Shown here piece after piece: positions 7,950 through 15,309 of a DNA stretch of 32,554 bases. The notes under the pieces were generated by a model. It saw only the letters and a program-made list of their open reading frames with translations, made no database searches and was not told the origin of the DNA. Within the stretch, counting starts at the first letter, position 1; each line of letters begins with the position of its first letter. The translations under genes and the position numbers were made by a program. This DNA is from WVZH01 sp034430425 (lineage in GTDB: Bacteria > Chloroflexota > Anaerolineae > Anaerolineales > E44-bin32). The stretch covers positions 1 to 32,554 of the forward strand of contig DAOUEK010000039.1 of assembly GCA_034430425.1 (NCBI GenBank). The letters are read 5' to 3'.

Positions 7950-9418
7950 CCCACCTCCGCAGACAATTCGTGTTCGGTTTCCTCCGCCCAGCGCCCTCTT
8001 TTCTTGGACAGGTCCAGCAAGCGCCAGATCATGACCAGCGCCAGGATGACCAGCAGCATCCCCAGGCCGAAGTCGATGAGCAGCATGATCGTGTTGACCA
8101 GCGGCTGCTGAGTCGCCTCGGAGATGAACAGCCGCTTCATTTCAAAAATGGTGCCGGAGGCAAAGGCGATATCCGAGAGGATGATGATCGACCAGCCGTA
8201 CAGCTTGCGGATCCTTCCCTTCAACCCGATCATGTCTCCGTAGTACAGCAGGATGATGGTGGCGATAATGGCGGAAAGGATATGCCAGTGTCCGGTCAGC
8301 TCGATGCGCTCTTCGCGCGCCGGCCAGAGACGGAAGATCTCATCCAGCCGAACGGCCATGAAAATGCCGATACCGCTGACGTTGAAATTCATAAACGCCA
8401 TTTGCCAGAGTGGGCCGAACTTGAGGGGATCGCGCAGCAAAGCGCCGAGTTTTTGGCGGAAATTGGGCTTGGGGATTTCGGCAATACCCGTACGGATCAA
8501 TTTGTCCCATCCAAAAATAACCAGACACAACGCTGCCAGCATCGACGGAGTAGCTCCGACGTAGATCACTGTGTGGGCAATCGGCTCCAGCGGCGTGACC
8601 ACACCCCAGACGCCCAGATTGAGGATGATCGTTCCCAGGATCATCAACGGCATGGCAATTTTGTGCAGCAGGCCTTTGAAATTCAGCCAACGCCCGATGA
8701 TCAGCGTGAGCATGATGGCGATCAGCGCCAGCATGATGTGCAGGTGGCCGATAATCGAATACTGCATCGTGGTCTTTTCGGAGTAGCGGATGATGTTCTC
8801 TGCAAAGACCACCCGAAAGCCATTCCCGAAGTTCGAGCCGGGGATGGCACCGAAGCCGGCCGAGATTACCGTTGTTAACGCCGCGGCGAAAAAGGCGACT
8901 CGCTCCAGATCCACGCCCCGTTTCGTGCGGGAATAGGCTTTCTCCGTCTGGAAATATTCCTCCTGCCACGGCCAGAGGGCAATTACCAGTACGACACCAG
9001 CGAAGAAGACCAGCGTCAAACCGGCGATGTATAACCCGTGCAGCGCCCAGCTGTGACCCCAGTAGGCGAAGCCCATGCCGAAGATCATAGCCATCAGATA
9101 ACCGCATGTGACCAGCGCTCGTACAGCCGTGCGGTAGAAGTCCTTCATCATCAGCAGGCTGGTGATCATGTAGGTTTCGATGGCCACCACAGCCATGGCG
9201 ATGGAATGGTAGAGGATGATGATACGCCCTTCGCGCTCCGCCGGGACCAAGTCTATATTGAGTGCGCGTACGACAACATCGCGCACGCCGAACTCGGCCA
9301 TCGGGCCAGAGAGCATCCCGAAGATTACTGTCTCGAGGGCAATCAGGGCAATGGCGACAAGGATCAATCCCTTGGTGGACTTGAAAAGGTACTTGAAACG
9401 CTCTTGCATGAATTGCAT
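7946..9418 (-). CDS. Polytopic His-rich membrane protein, possibly a divergent heme-copper-oxidase-like subunit
   Basis: A 490-residue protein with about 12 hydrophobic helices. His residues lie at helix ends or inside: His71 (ILYHSIAMAVVAIET), His122 and His127 (YWGHSWALHG), His225/His227 (SIIGHLHIML), His282 (PIAHTVIYVG) and His377/His379 (LTGHWHILSA). The GHxH segments resemble the helix-10 heme-ligand pair of heme-copper oxidases and NO reductases (GHVH in CcoN, HGH in NorB), and His71 could be the helix-2 ligand. The HPEVY/HH copper-site motifs are not visible, so a normal oxygen-reducing centre is doubtful. The start at 9418 is chosen for its AAGGAG site 6 nt upstream; ATG 9439 lies ahead of that site. 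Gene order (CxxCH lipoprotein, 8-TM protein, this, SUMF1-like, heme O synthase) supports heme binding. Family unknown; function inferred. Confidence 0.6.
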   Translation of the reverse strand: MQFMQERFKYLFKSTKGLILVAIALIALETVIFGMLSGPMAEFGVRDVVVRALNIDLVPAEREGRIIILYHSIAMAVVAIETYMITSLLMMKDFYRTAVRALVTCGYLMAMIFGMGFAYWGHSWALHGLYIAGLTLVFFAGVVLVIALWPWQEEYFQTEKAYSRTKRGVDLERVAFFAAALTTVISAGFGAIPGSNFGNGFRVVFAENIIRYSEKTTMQYSIIGHLHIMLALIAIMLTLIIGRWLNFKGLLHKIAMPLMILGTIILNLGVWGVVTPLEPIAHTVIYVGATPSMLAALCLVIFGWDKLIRTGIAEIPKPNFRQKLGALLRDPLKFGPLWQMAFMNFNVSGIGIFMAVRLDEIFRLWPAREERIELTGHWHILSAIIATIILLYYGDMIGLKGRIRKLYGWSIIILSDIAFASGTIFEMKRLFISEATQQPLVNTIMLLIDFGLGMLLVILALVMIWRLLDLSKKRGRWAEETEHELSAEVG

Positions 9419-9496
9419 CGGCAACTCCTTGCAGGCCAACCCATTAGCGATCGCGCGCGTTTGGCCCGCGAAGGCTTATTCCTATTTTGCTCGCGC

Positions 9497-10273
9497 TTAC
9501 GCCTCGGCGCCAGTAAGCCGCTTCCACAGGTTGGGCCAAAAGAGCACGACGACGAGTCCCAGGCAGGTGATCGGCGCCAGCGCAAACAATGAGAAGCGCC
9601 CCAGCTGCTGGGCGGTTTCGACTGCCAAGGGAATGCCCACGGCGAGCTCCGTCAACCCGGCGGACACAGCCAACACCCAGACCCATTCCCGGGGCTTCAT
9701 CAGGACTCCTACGGTGACTACCGCCCAGGCCAGCGTGGCCAGAAAATGCAAATGCTGCACCAGGGCGAAGATTGGCGATCCGTGGGTGATGATACGGCTG
9801 GTGCTGGCAATCCCGTTCATCCAGCAGAAGATGTAGGCGATGCCGGTGAACAACGCCAGCAGCGTCCGACTCCAGGATATCTTCCCCACCGAGATCATAA
9901 ACAGGAAGTACAGCAGCACGTAAGGCCAGAAGAGAATGAAGTATACCGGGGGCAGACCGGCGGCCATGTAAGGCACATTAACAAACCAGCTGCCCAGCAA
10001 GGCCGGTACGATGGCAATCACAGACAGAAAGAACGCCCAGTCTTTCCCTTTAAAGAAGCCATAGGCACTAATGGCAAACAGCACGCCGGCGAGGATCCCG
10101 AAATTAGCCAGGATGGGATGGATATAGCGCAGAAGAATTTCACATCCTGGTTCAGCAGTCGGTGTGTTCATGCCTTTCTCATACCAATTCAGAAAGAGCA
10201 CAAAATGCCCGATGATTCCCATCAGGGCCGCAATGCTGGCCAGGATGCCTCCCAAACGGTGATTGGTTTTCAT
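9497..10273 (-). CDS. Eight-helix membrane protein with a conserved-looking HxH
   Basis: A 258-residue integral membrane protein of unrecognised family. Hydrophobic segments lie at about 8-30, 52-74, 79-101, 109-128, 137-157, 168-191, 197-218 and 229-248. His23, His52, His164 and the pair His174/His176 (LVQHLHFLAT) lie in or near helices and could bind heme or metal. The open frame extends upstream into the cytochrome gene, but ATG 10273 has a clear AAGGAG site and the upstream part is only the shadow of that gene. It lies 55 nt after the CxxCH lipoprotein and 78 nt before the 12-TM protein, so the two membrane proteins may form a pair. It might be a heme b subunit or quinone-site anchor, but nothing identifies a substrate. 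Confidence 0.6.
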   Translation of the reverse strand: MKTNHRLGGILASIAALMGIIGHFVLFLNWYEKGMNTPTAEPGCEILLRYIHPILANFGILAGVLFAISAYGFFKGKDWAFFLSVIAIVPALLGSWFVNVPYMAAGLPPVYFILFWPYVLLYFLFMISVGKISWSRTLLALFTGIAYIFCWMNGIASTSRIITHGSPIFALVQHLHFLATLAWAVVTVGVLMKPREWVWVLAVSAGLTELAVGIPLAVETAQQLGRFSLFALAPITCLGLVVVLFWPNLWKRLTGAEA

Positions 10274-10328
10274 TTCATCGCTCCTTTTCTTGAGGTTATC
10301 AGCGTCTATTCCTATTCTAGAAAGATGG

Positions 10329-10745
10329 TTATTTAAAACCTTCACTTGTATGACACACGGCACAGCCTTTGTAGTAGGGGGTATCGTTGTGTGCGGCGAC
10401 ATATACGACGGTGCCCGGTTCGATTGTGAGATTGCAGTTATCGAAGAAAAATGGACCCTGCTCGTCGGTCCATTCCACGATTGAAACGTCGCAGGCCACG
10501 TAAATCGTCCCGCGCCATGTGTCGTTGCACAGCGGGCCATGGATCACCCGATCCACTTCAACCATTTTCCCGCCGATCTCAACCAGTGTGGGAGCCGAAT
10601 CCGGTCCGTCATCGCTCGCTGAATCTGGAGATGAGAATTGGGCCGGATCGGGTACATACGTTACGCTGTCCGGAGGACACACATCGGCCTGACAGGCCGT
10701 GAGAACCAGCAAGACTGTAATCAACAAGATGCTTTTATGCTTCAT
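10329..10745 (-). CDS. Small lipoprotein with a C-terminal c-type heme motif
   Basis: A 138-residue protein with signal peptide and lipobox VLTAC (Cys18), predicted to be outward-facing and lipid-anchored. A Pro/Ser/Asp linker follows to about residue 50. The only CxxCH is Cys128-Ala-Val-Cys131-His132, six residues from the C-terminus, so a classical downstream Met ligand is impossible. A sixth ligand would have to come from upstream (His119 and His69 are candidates) or from a partner. Before it, NLTIEPGTVVYV (105-116) looks like one turn of a beta-helix or jelly-roll strand. Four other Cys (23, 73, 85, 104) could form disulfides. It overlaps the BON gene as ATGA. Likely an electron carrier or sensor for the membrane proteins downstream. 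Confidence 0.75.
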   Translation of the reverse strand: MKHKSILLITVLLVLTACQADVCPPDSVTYVPDPAQFSSPDSASDDGPDSAPTLVEIGGKMVEVDRVIHGPLCNDTWRGTIYVACDVSIVEWTDEQGPFFFDNCNLTIEPGTVVYVAAHNDTPYYKGCAVCHTSEGFK

Positions 10746-11038
10746 GCCGAATCGTCCTTTTGGCTCGGGGAAAGATCCAGGTTGATAGTTCTTGACGGGC
10801 TCGGTGCACCCGGGGCCTCGATGCGGTTGACGATGCCGCGCACACCGGGTATTCCCCGGGCGAGTTTTTCCACTGCAGCGCGCTCGGCCAGTGAATCGAC
10901 CATGCCCGCCAGATGGGCGATTCCGTTGAGCACACCCACGCGCACGTTGGCAGCAGCGATTTGGCGTTCCGCTGAAAATTCAGCCAGGATCGCAGCGCGC
11001 AGGTTTTCGTCGGGGATAGAAGTTGTCGCTTGAGCCAT
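10742..11038 (-). CDS. Single BON-domain protein
   Basis: A 98-residue protein without a signal peptide, so probably cytoplasmic or at the inner membrane face. Residues about 10-75 fit a BON domain: an N-terminal helix (ENLRAAILAEF), a strand with VRVGVLNGIAHLAGMV, a helix with AERAAVEKLARG and a closing strand GVRGIVNRIEA. The conserved central Gly residues are present. BON domains bind membranes or other proteins and often accompany envelope proteins. ATG 11038 has a GAGGA site 5 nt upstream. It is the first gene of the cytochrome operon and overlaps the next gene as ATGA, so it is translated with it. The exact partner is unknown. Confidence 0.8.
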   Translation of the reverse strand: MAQATTSIPDENLRAAILAEFSAERQIAAANVRVGVLNGIAHLAGMVDSLAERAAVEKLARGIPGVRGIVNRIEAPGAPSPSRTINLDLSPSQKDDSA

Positions 11039-11096
11039 CGTTCCTCGCAAAAACCGAATGGCGGTCGATTTCAGTGTATACGCAAGTTGAATTTTT

Positions 11097-11118
11097 GGGT
11101 ACGACTTTTATCGTATCC
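11097..11118. promoter_or_regulatory. CRP-geometry dyad over the operon promoter
   Basis: Arms 11097-11104 (GGGTACGA) and 11111-11118 (TCGTATCC) match at 7 of 8 positions around a 6-nt spacer. The core is TACGA-N6-TCGTA, the same 5-6-5 spacing as CRP/FNR-family sites. It covers the predicted -10, so binding there would repress. The CRP-family gene immediately upstream is the natural candidate. Confidence 0.4.
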
Positions 11119-11135
11119 GTCGCGGCTGCAATCAA
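11107..11135 (-). promoter_or_regulatory. Candidate sigma70-type promoter of the BON/cytochrome operon
   Basis: On the minus strand TTGATT (11135-11130), a 17-nt spacer and GATAAA (11112-11107) each match 4 of 6 consensus bases. It lies about 70 nt upstream of the BON start, in the only sizeable gap of the gene run. Confidence 0.35.
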
Positions 11136-11142
11136 CGTTAAA

Positions 11143-11173
11143 GAGAGAACAAGCAGATGATATATGCTCTCTC
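11143..11173 (-). terminator. Possible weak terminator after the CRP-family gene
   Basis: On the minus strand GAGAGAGCA pairs with TGCT-TGTT-CTCTC, a stem interrupted by a 4-nt bulge, followed only by TTTAACG. It lies 80 nt past the regulator stop and just before the next promoter. Weak, so some read-through into the BON operon is likely. Confidence 0.3.
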
Positions 11174-11254
11174 CTTTCCGTTGATGGAATAATGAACAGT
11201 TCAATCTGTGGGAGCGTAGAATGGGCCAAGGTCGAAATGAGAGTTACTTCGCAG

Positions 11255-11974
11255 CTATGACTCGCCACGCTTTGCCAGTCCGGCCGGATCCAGGATAACG
11301 ATCTCATGCCGTTCAACGTGCAGCAGCTTCTCGTCCTCCAGCGTTTTCAACGCACGGCTGAGCACATCGCGTACCGTGCCCAGACGTGTAGCCATCTCGT
11401 CGAACGTCGTCCAGGTGCGGCGCGGGACCACCAGGCGATCGCCGGATACATCGGCGTGTTTGAGCAGCGTCTTGGCGATGCGCGCTTCCACGCTGCGTAA
11501 AGAGAGATCCTCGACCAACCCGATGAAATACAGCACCCGCTCGCCCAGCCGCCGGATCACCGCCATGGCCATCTCCGGGTGCTGCTTGATAAGATCCAGG
11601 AAAACGGACTTCTCCAGCGCCCATGCATCAACGGCTTCCAGCGCCACGACCGTGCCTGGTGAGGGGGTGTCGGTGAGCAGCGCCACGTCCCCGAACACCT
11701 CACCCGATTCGAGGAACCACAATGCCTGTTCGCGCCCCTCCGGTGACATGCGCGTGGCTTTGACCCAGCCAGTCTCCAGGATATAGAGGACGTTAGCCGG
11801 TTCCCCCTCGAGGTAAATGACTTCTTCCGCATCGAAATGTCGGGGGATTGCCGCACAGGCAATCGCTTCCTGGACCGCTTCGGGCAATTCGGCGAAGTGC
11901 CGTACCTGGCTCAGAGTCTGCTTGACCCTGGCCAGATGCTGTGGGTTTGAAAGTGGTGATTTGTCCTTCGTCAT
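11255..11974 (-). CDS. CRP/FNR-family transcriptional regulator
   Basis: A 239-residue regulator. Residues about 25-130 form the cyclic-nucleotide-type beta-barrel (VIYLEGEPANVLYILETGWV, then SGEVFGDVALL), followed by the long dimer helix (about 132-160) and a Crp-type HTH at about 188-215 (TWTTFDEMATRLGTVRDVL, SRALKTLE). The Arg-Ser pair that contacts cAMP in CRP falls in the segment DTPSPGTVV and is absent. The only Cys is Cys40, so there is no FNR iron-sulfur cluster. This leaves heme/NO-type (DNR-like) or other small-ligand sensing as possibilities. It lies directly upstream of the cytochrome operon on the same strand, so it probably controls it. The start at 11974 has no obvious Shine-Dalgarno site. 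A perfect palindrome (11992-12001) lies just upstream of the start. Confidence 0.9.
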   Translation of the reverse strand: MTKDKSPLSNPQHLARVKQTLSQVRHFAELPEAVQEAIACAAIPRHFDAEEVIYLEGEPANVLYILETGWVKATRMSPEGREQALWFLESGEVFGDVALLTDTPSPGTVVALEAVDAWALEKSVFLDLIKQHPEMAMAVIRRLGERVLYFIGLVEDLSLRSVEARIAKTLLKHADVSGDRLVVPRRTWTTFDEMATRLGTVRDVLSRALKTLEDEKLLHVERHEIVILDPAGLAKRGES

Positions 11975-11991
11975 CGAATAACGGTCTCGTT

Positions 11992-12001
11992 GCGTATACG
12001 C
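11992..12001. promoter_or_regulatory. 10-bp perfect palindrome upstream of the CRP-family gene
   Basis: GCGTATACGC, 18-27 nt upstream of the regulator ATG. Nine bases (TGCGTATAC) recur on the minus strand at 11076-11084, ahead of the BON gene. It could be an autoregulatory site, but a 9-base match between two short regions can occur by chance. Confidence 0.2.
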
Positions 12002-12075
12002 GGATCGTGAAAAGACTATATCCGTTCTGGCTTTTGATGCAAGCTTTCAATGGAGCAACGCTCTCCAGAGAATGG

Positions 12076-14142
12076 CTAGAGGACGATCTGCGTTATACGC
12101 CGCATCGAATCCGCGCTGCTGTTGCCAACGTACAATGTATACGCCTCGTCCAGCACCCACTGCGCGGACTCGGAGTCGTAGAATTTGAGATCTTCCTTAT
12201 TTACCATGATCGAGATAGCCTTACGCTCTCCTGCATTCAACGCTACGCGTTGATAACCCTTCAGGAGTTTGACGGGACGGTCCTGATCGGCGCCATTGGA
12301 GCCGGCGTACACCTGGACGACCTCCGCACCGTCCCGATCTCCACGGTTTTCCATATCAATACTCACAATAATGACATCACCTTCGTCTACCGCCGTAAAA
12401 TTGTCGATGGAAAACGTGGTGTAGCTGAGCCCAAACCCGAAAGGAAAGACAGGCTGGATTCCTTGCTTGTCGAACAAGGTATAGCCATGATAGTACCCGT
12501 ATTCGATCTCATAGGGTTTCTGCCCGATTTCAAGGAAGGCTGGATAGTCTGCTTCATCCCGGGCGACGGTGAACGGTAATTTCCCAGATGGATTTACCAC
12601 TCCGCAGAGGATGTTCGCCAGTGCAGTTCCCCCTTCCACACCGCTGTAGTAGTTCATCAGGATGGCATCGGCGAACTGCTTCCATTCCTCCACGATGATG
12701 GCACAACCGCTGAACAGCACAACCACCACCTTTTTGCCAGCAGACTTCATCGCCCGGATCAAAGCGACTTCCTCGCCCGACAACCGTAGGCTGGCCCGGT
12801 CGCCGCCGCTGTTCTTCGGTTTCTGATCCAGGCCATAGCGGGTATTCAATAGGTATTCACCTTCCTGATATCGGTTGCTTCCAGCACAGATCACAATCAC
12901 GTCCGAATCTTTCGATGCCCGGATTACCTTTTCAATATCCGCTCCCTGCGAAAGGGTTACCCGTGCGAAGACTTTCTTTAATCCGGCGTATGGCGTGATG
13001 ACATTCTTGCTGGACACGCGGCTGCTGCCGTAGTCGCCCAAATTTTCCTCAGCGGCATAATCCCCGGTCACCGTGATCGCTGTATCCTCGCTCAGCGGCA
13101 GGATGCCATTGTTCTGCAGCAGCACCATGCCCTTCTCGGCGACCTCCCGAGCCAGTTCCCGGTGTTCAGGAGATGCCACCATGCTTTTGTCCCTTGGCCG
13201 GATATTGGGAACCGATCGGATCAGGGCAGAGACGATGTTCTTCACCGCCCGGTCGATGTGCCCCTTATTTAGCTTCCCCTCCCGCAGCATCCCGGGGATC
13301 TTGCGGTAGCGCCAGGTGAACATCATCTCCACGTCACAGCCGGCACGCAAGGCATGTTCGGCATCATAGATGCCCCACACGAAATCCGAAAGGACGAAGC
13401 CATCGAAACCCCACTCGTCCCGCAAGATATGCGTCAACAGTTTTTGATTCTCACAGCAGTAGAATTCGTCGTAGCGGTTATAAGCCCCCATGATCGACAG
13501 GGCGCCGACCTCGACGCATTTCTTGAAGTGCGGCAGGTAGACCTCGTGCAGCGTACGCTCATCGGCCGTGACGTTGATGCGAAAGCGCAGATCTTCGATA
13601 CTGTTCAGGGCGTAATGCTTGGGGCAGGCGATCATGCCCTCCTCCTGAACCGATCGCGTCAGGGCTGCCCCCATCCTTCCCAATAGGAAGGGATCCTCCC
13701 CATAACTCTCCTGGCTTCTGCCCCAACGCGGATTGCGCACCAGATTGATGCAGATGCCTGCAAAGTAATTCGCCCCCTGGGCGATGGCCTCAGCGGCGAT
13801 CATCTTTCCTGCGCGATATTCCAAATTGTCGTCGAACGTAGAGGCGCGGCACATGGAAACCGGTAGACAGGTGCTCTTGCCCATCACCACCCCGCGTGGA
13901 CCATCCGTAAATAGAATCGGCGGGATGCCCAACCGCTTGCAGCCCCCAGCGGGTATGGGCTCGTAGTTATATTGTCGTCGATGTAAAATCATGTTCTTCA
14001 GGGTGATCAGCAGACCGCGCCCGGAGAGCATGCGCATCTTCTCCTTCGTGGTCATCTCGGCCACCAGCGTATCGACCTGCCGGTTCAAGTTTTCCCTGGT
14101 TCTGTCACTGTAATAATTTTCTGCCGCCGTCTGGAAGTTCAT
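12076..14142 (-). CDS. Glycoside hydrolase family 3 beta-glucosidase-like enzyme
   Basis: A 688-residue retaining glycosidase with no signal peptide, so probably cytoplasmic and acting on imported oligosaccharides. N-terminal TIM barrel: FTDGPRG (78-84), NPRWGRSQESYGEDP (137-151), CPKHYALNS (173-181) with the substrate-binding Lys-His pair, and GFDGFVLSDF (245-254) with nucleophile Asp253. An alpha/beta sandwich domain follows (about 330-555), then a fibronectin III-like C-terminal domain after FPFGFGLSYTTF. Start 14142 has GGGAG about 8 nt upstream. Beta-glucosidase and beta-xylosidase activities cannot be told apart from the sequence. It lies 67 nt after the broken alpha/beta hydrolase and 101 nt before the CRP-family gene on the same strand. 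Confidence 0.93.
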   Translation of the reverse strand: MNFQTAAENYYSDRTRENLNRQVDTLVAEMTTKEKMRMLSGRGLLITLKNMILHRRQYNYEPIPAGGCKRLGIPPILFTDGPRGVVMGKSTCLPVSMCRASTFDDNLEYRAGKMIAAEAIAQGANYFAGICINLVRNPRWGRSQESYGEDPFLLGRMGAALTRSVQEEGMIACPKHYALNSIEDLRFRINVTADERTLHEVYLPHFKKCVEVGALSIMGAYNRYDEFYCCENQKLLTHILRDEWGFDGFVLSDFVWGIYDAEHALRAGCDVEMMFTWRYRKIPGMLREGKLNKGHIDRAVKNIVSALIRSVPNIRPRDKSMVASPEHRELAREVAEKGMVLLQNNGILPLSEDTAITVTGDYAAEENLGDYGSSRVSSKNVITPYAGLKKVFARVTLSQGADIEKVIRASKDSDVIVICAGSNRYQEGEYLLNTRYGLDQKPKNSGGDRASLRLSGEEVALIRAMKSAGKKVVVVLFSGCAIIVEEWKQFADAILMNYYSGVEGGTALANILCGVVNPSGKLPFTVARDEADYPAFLEIGQKPYEIEYGYYHGYTLFDKQGIQPVFPFGFGLSYTTFSIDNFTAVDEGDVIIVSIDMENRGDRDGAEVVQVYAGSNGADQDRPVKLLKGYQRVALNAGERKAISIMVNKEDLKFYDSESAQWVLDEAYTLYVGNSSADSMRRITQIVL

Positions 14143-14209
14143 ATTCTTTCTCCCGCCTGGATGGCTCGACGATGAAGCAACACCGGGTATCTCCTGTGAT
14201 TCGATTCGT

Positions 14210-14998
14210 TCACAGCGATTTGAGAAAATCCGTTATGGCCTGCAGCACCACATCCTTTTGCTCGTTATGCAACCAGTGACCGACACCCTCGAGCAGGATG
14301 TGGGTGGAATTGGAGAGCAATGTCAAGCCTCGTTCGACTTCCGCATCCATCATAATCCCGCCGGCTTTCGCATCGGCCTGCAGCAAAAGCACCGGGCAGC
14401 GAACCGACGGCAAGATGTCGTAGCCGGCCGCCGTCCTTTCAGGATCGTCGATCAAGATCGTAAGCGTATCCGGGTCGGCTTGATACAGGTTCTGGGCAAA
14501 CTATGCATTCCCCACCGCATCGCTGATCTCTTCCAATGTGTGTGCCCCGCCAGCCAGGTCGCGCCAGGCAACCAGGTTATCCCGGGTACGTCTTAAGTGC
14601 GCCAGCCAGCATTCGGCCGTCAGCGGGGAATCGCCCACCACCACAGACCGGATATGCTGCGGGATTTGGGCAGCCACGAGCAGCGCCACCATTCCCCCCA
14701 ACGAATGCCCGAAGATGACAGCCGGCTCAGGTATTTGCCGGAGAAAGGCGATCATATCATCTGCATAATCCTGCAGGCGATACGCGCCGGGCACGCGTCC
14801 TGATTTACCGTGGCCACGAAAATCCGGCGCGTAGAGATGCCAATCGGCGGCCAAATCCGGCATGATCGACTCAAAGCTTTGCCAACCATTCGATCCGCCG
14901 TGCAGCAGCAACAGCGGCGGGCCGGAAGCCGGGCCTTCCGCATAATGGATTGTTACTGTACCTGTATCGAATGTATGCCGGTGAAATTCTATCGTCAT
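14210..14998 (-). pseudogene. Alpha/beta hydrolase interrupted by one in-frame UAG
   Basis: A full-length alpha/beta hydrolase of 262 codons, normal for the family, reads in a single frame except for TAG at 14503-14501 (codon 166). Before the stop: LLLLHGGSNGW (oxyanion-hole region, His33), DFRGHGKSGR and the nucleophile elbow GHSLGG with Ser99. After it: LLLQADAKAGG with the probable acid (Asp208 or Asp218) and GVGHWLH with His241. All catalytic parts survive and no frameshift is needed, so one base change (for example CAG to TAG) or an assembly error explains it. The first part alone lacks the catalytic His and should be inactive. No Shine-Dalgarno site is clear at 14998. Lactonase, esterase and haloperoxidase-like functions are all possible. 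Confidence 0.85.
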
Positions 14999-15309
14999 TT
15001 GCAGATCGTGAGCGTACTCGTTAGGGTATTCGACCTGGATCGGGTCTACCCCGGGTCATTCTTGACCATAGCCGCGAAGTCCAAATCGCGCCACTCACAT
15101 GTGTATTTCATCAAATTTGGTAATGCATTCAAGCAGGCATGGGTACTATGAATGTTGGAATCGGAGCCGCCTGTGGGGAATGGATCCCGGTAACTTTGCG
15201 GTAACTATGTACGTGCAAGATGGAACCAGGATTGCACACGATCAAGTAACCAGAAATTTAAGGAAAGTGCAGTCCTACCGACGGGATGCATCGAAAGAGA
15301 GTGGTGACC
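14999..15309. other. Divergent intergenic region
   Basis: No gene is supported here, between the broken hydrolase (minus) and the broken Asp-box lipoprotein (plus). The only pattern noted is a direct repeat GGTAACT at 15189-15195 and 15200-15206, 11 bp apart. No convincing promoter pair was found. Confidence 0.5.

Noticed and set aside
7970..8878. Plus-strand 302-codon frame opposite the 12-TM protein
   Set aside because: Hydrophilic mirror of hydrophobic codons (Asp/Gln/His-rich), as expected opposite a membrane protein.
11255..11974. Calling this gene crp or fnr specifically
   Set aside because: The cAMP-contact Arg-Ser is absent and there are no N-terminal Cys for an iron-sulfur cluster.
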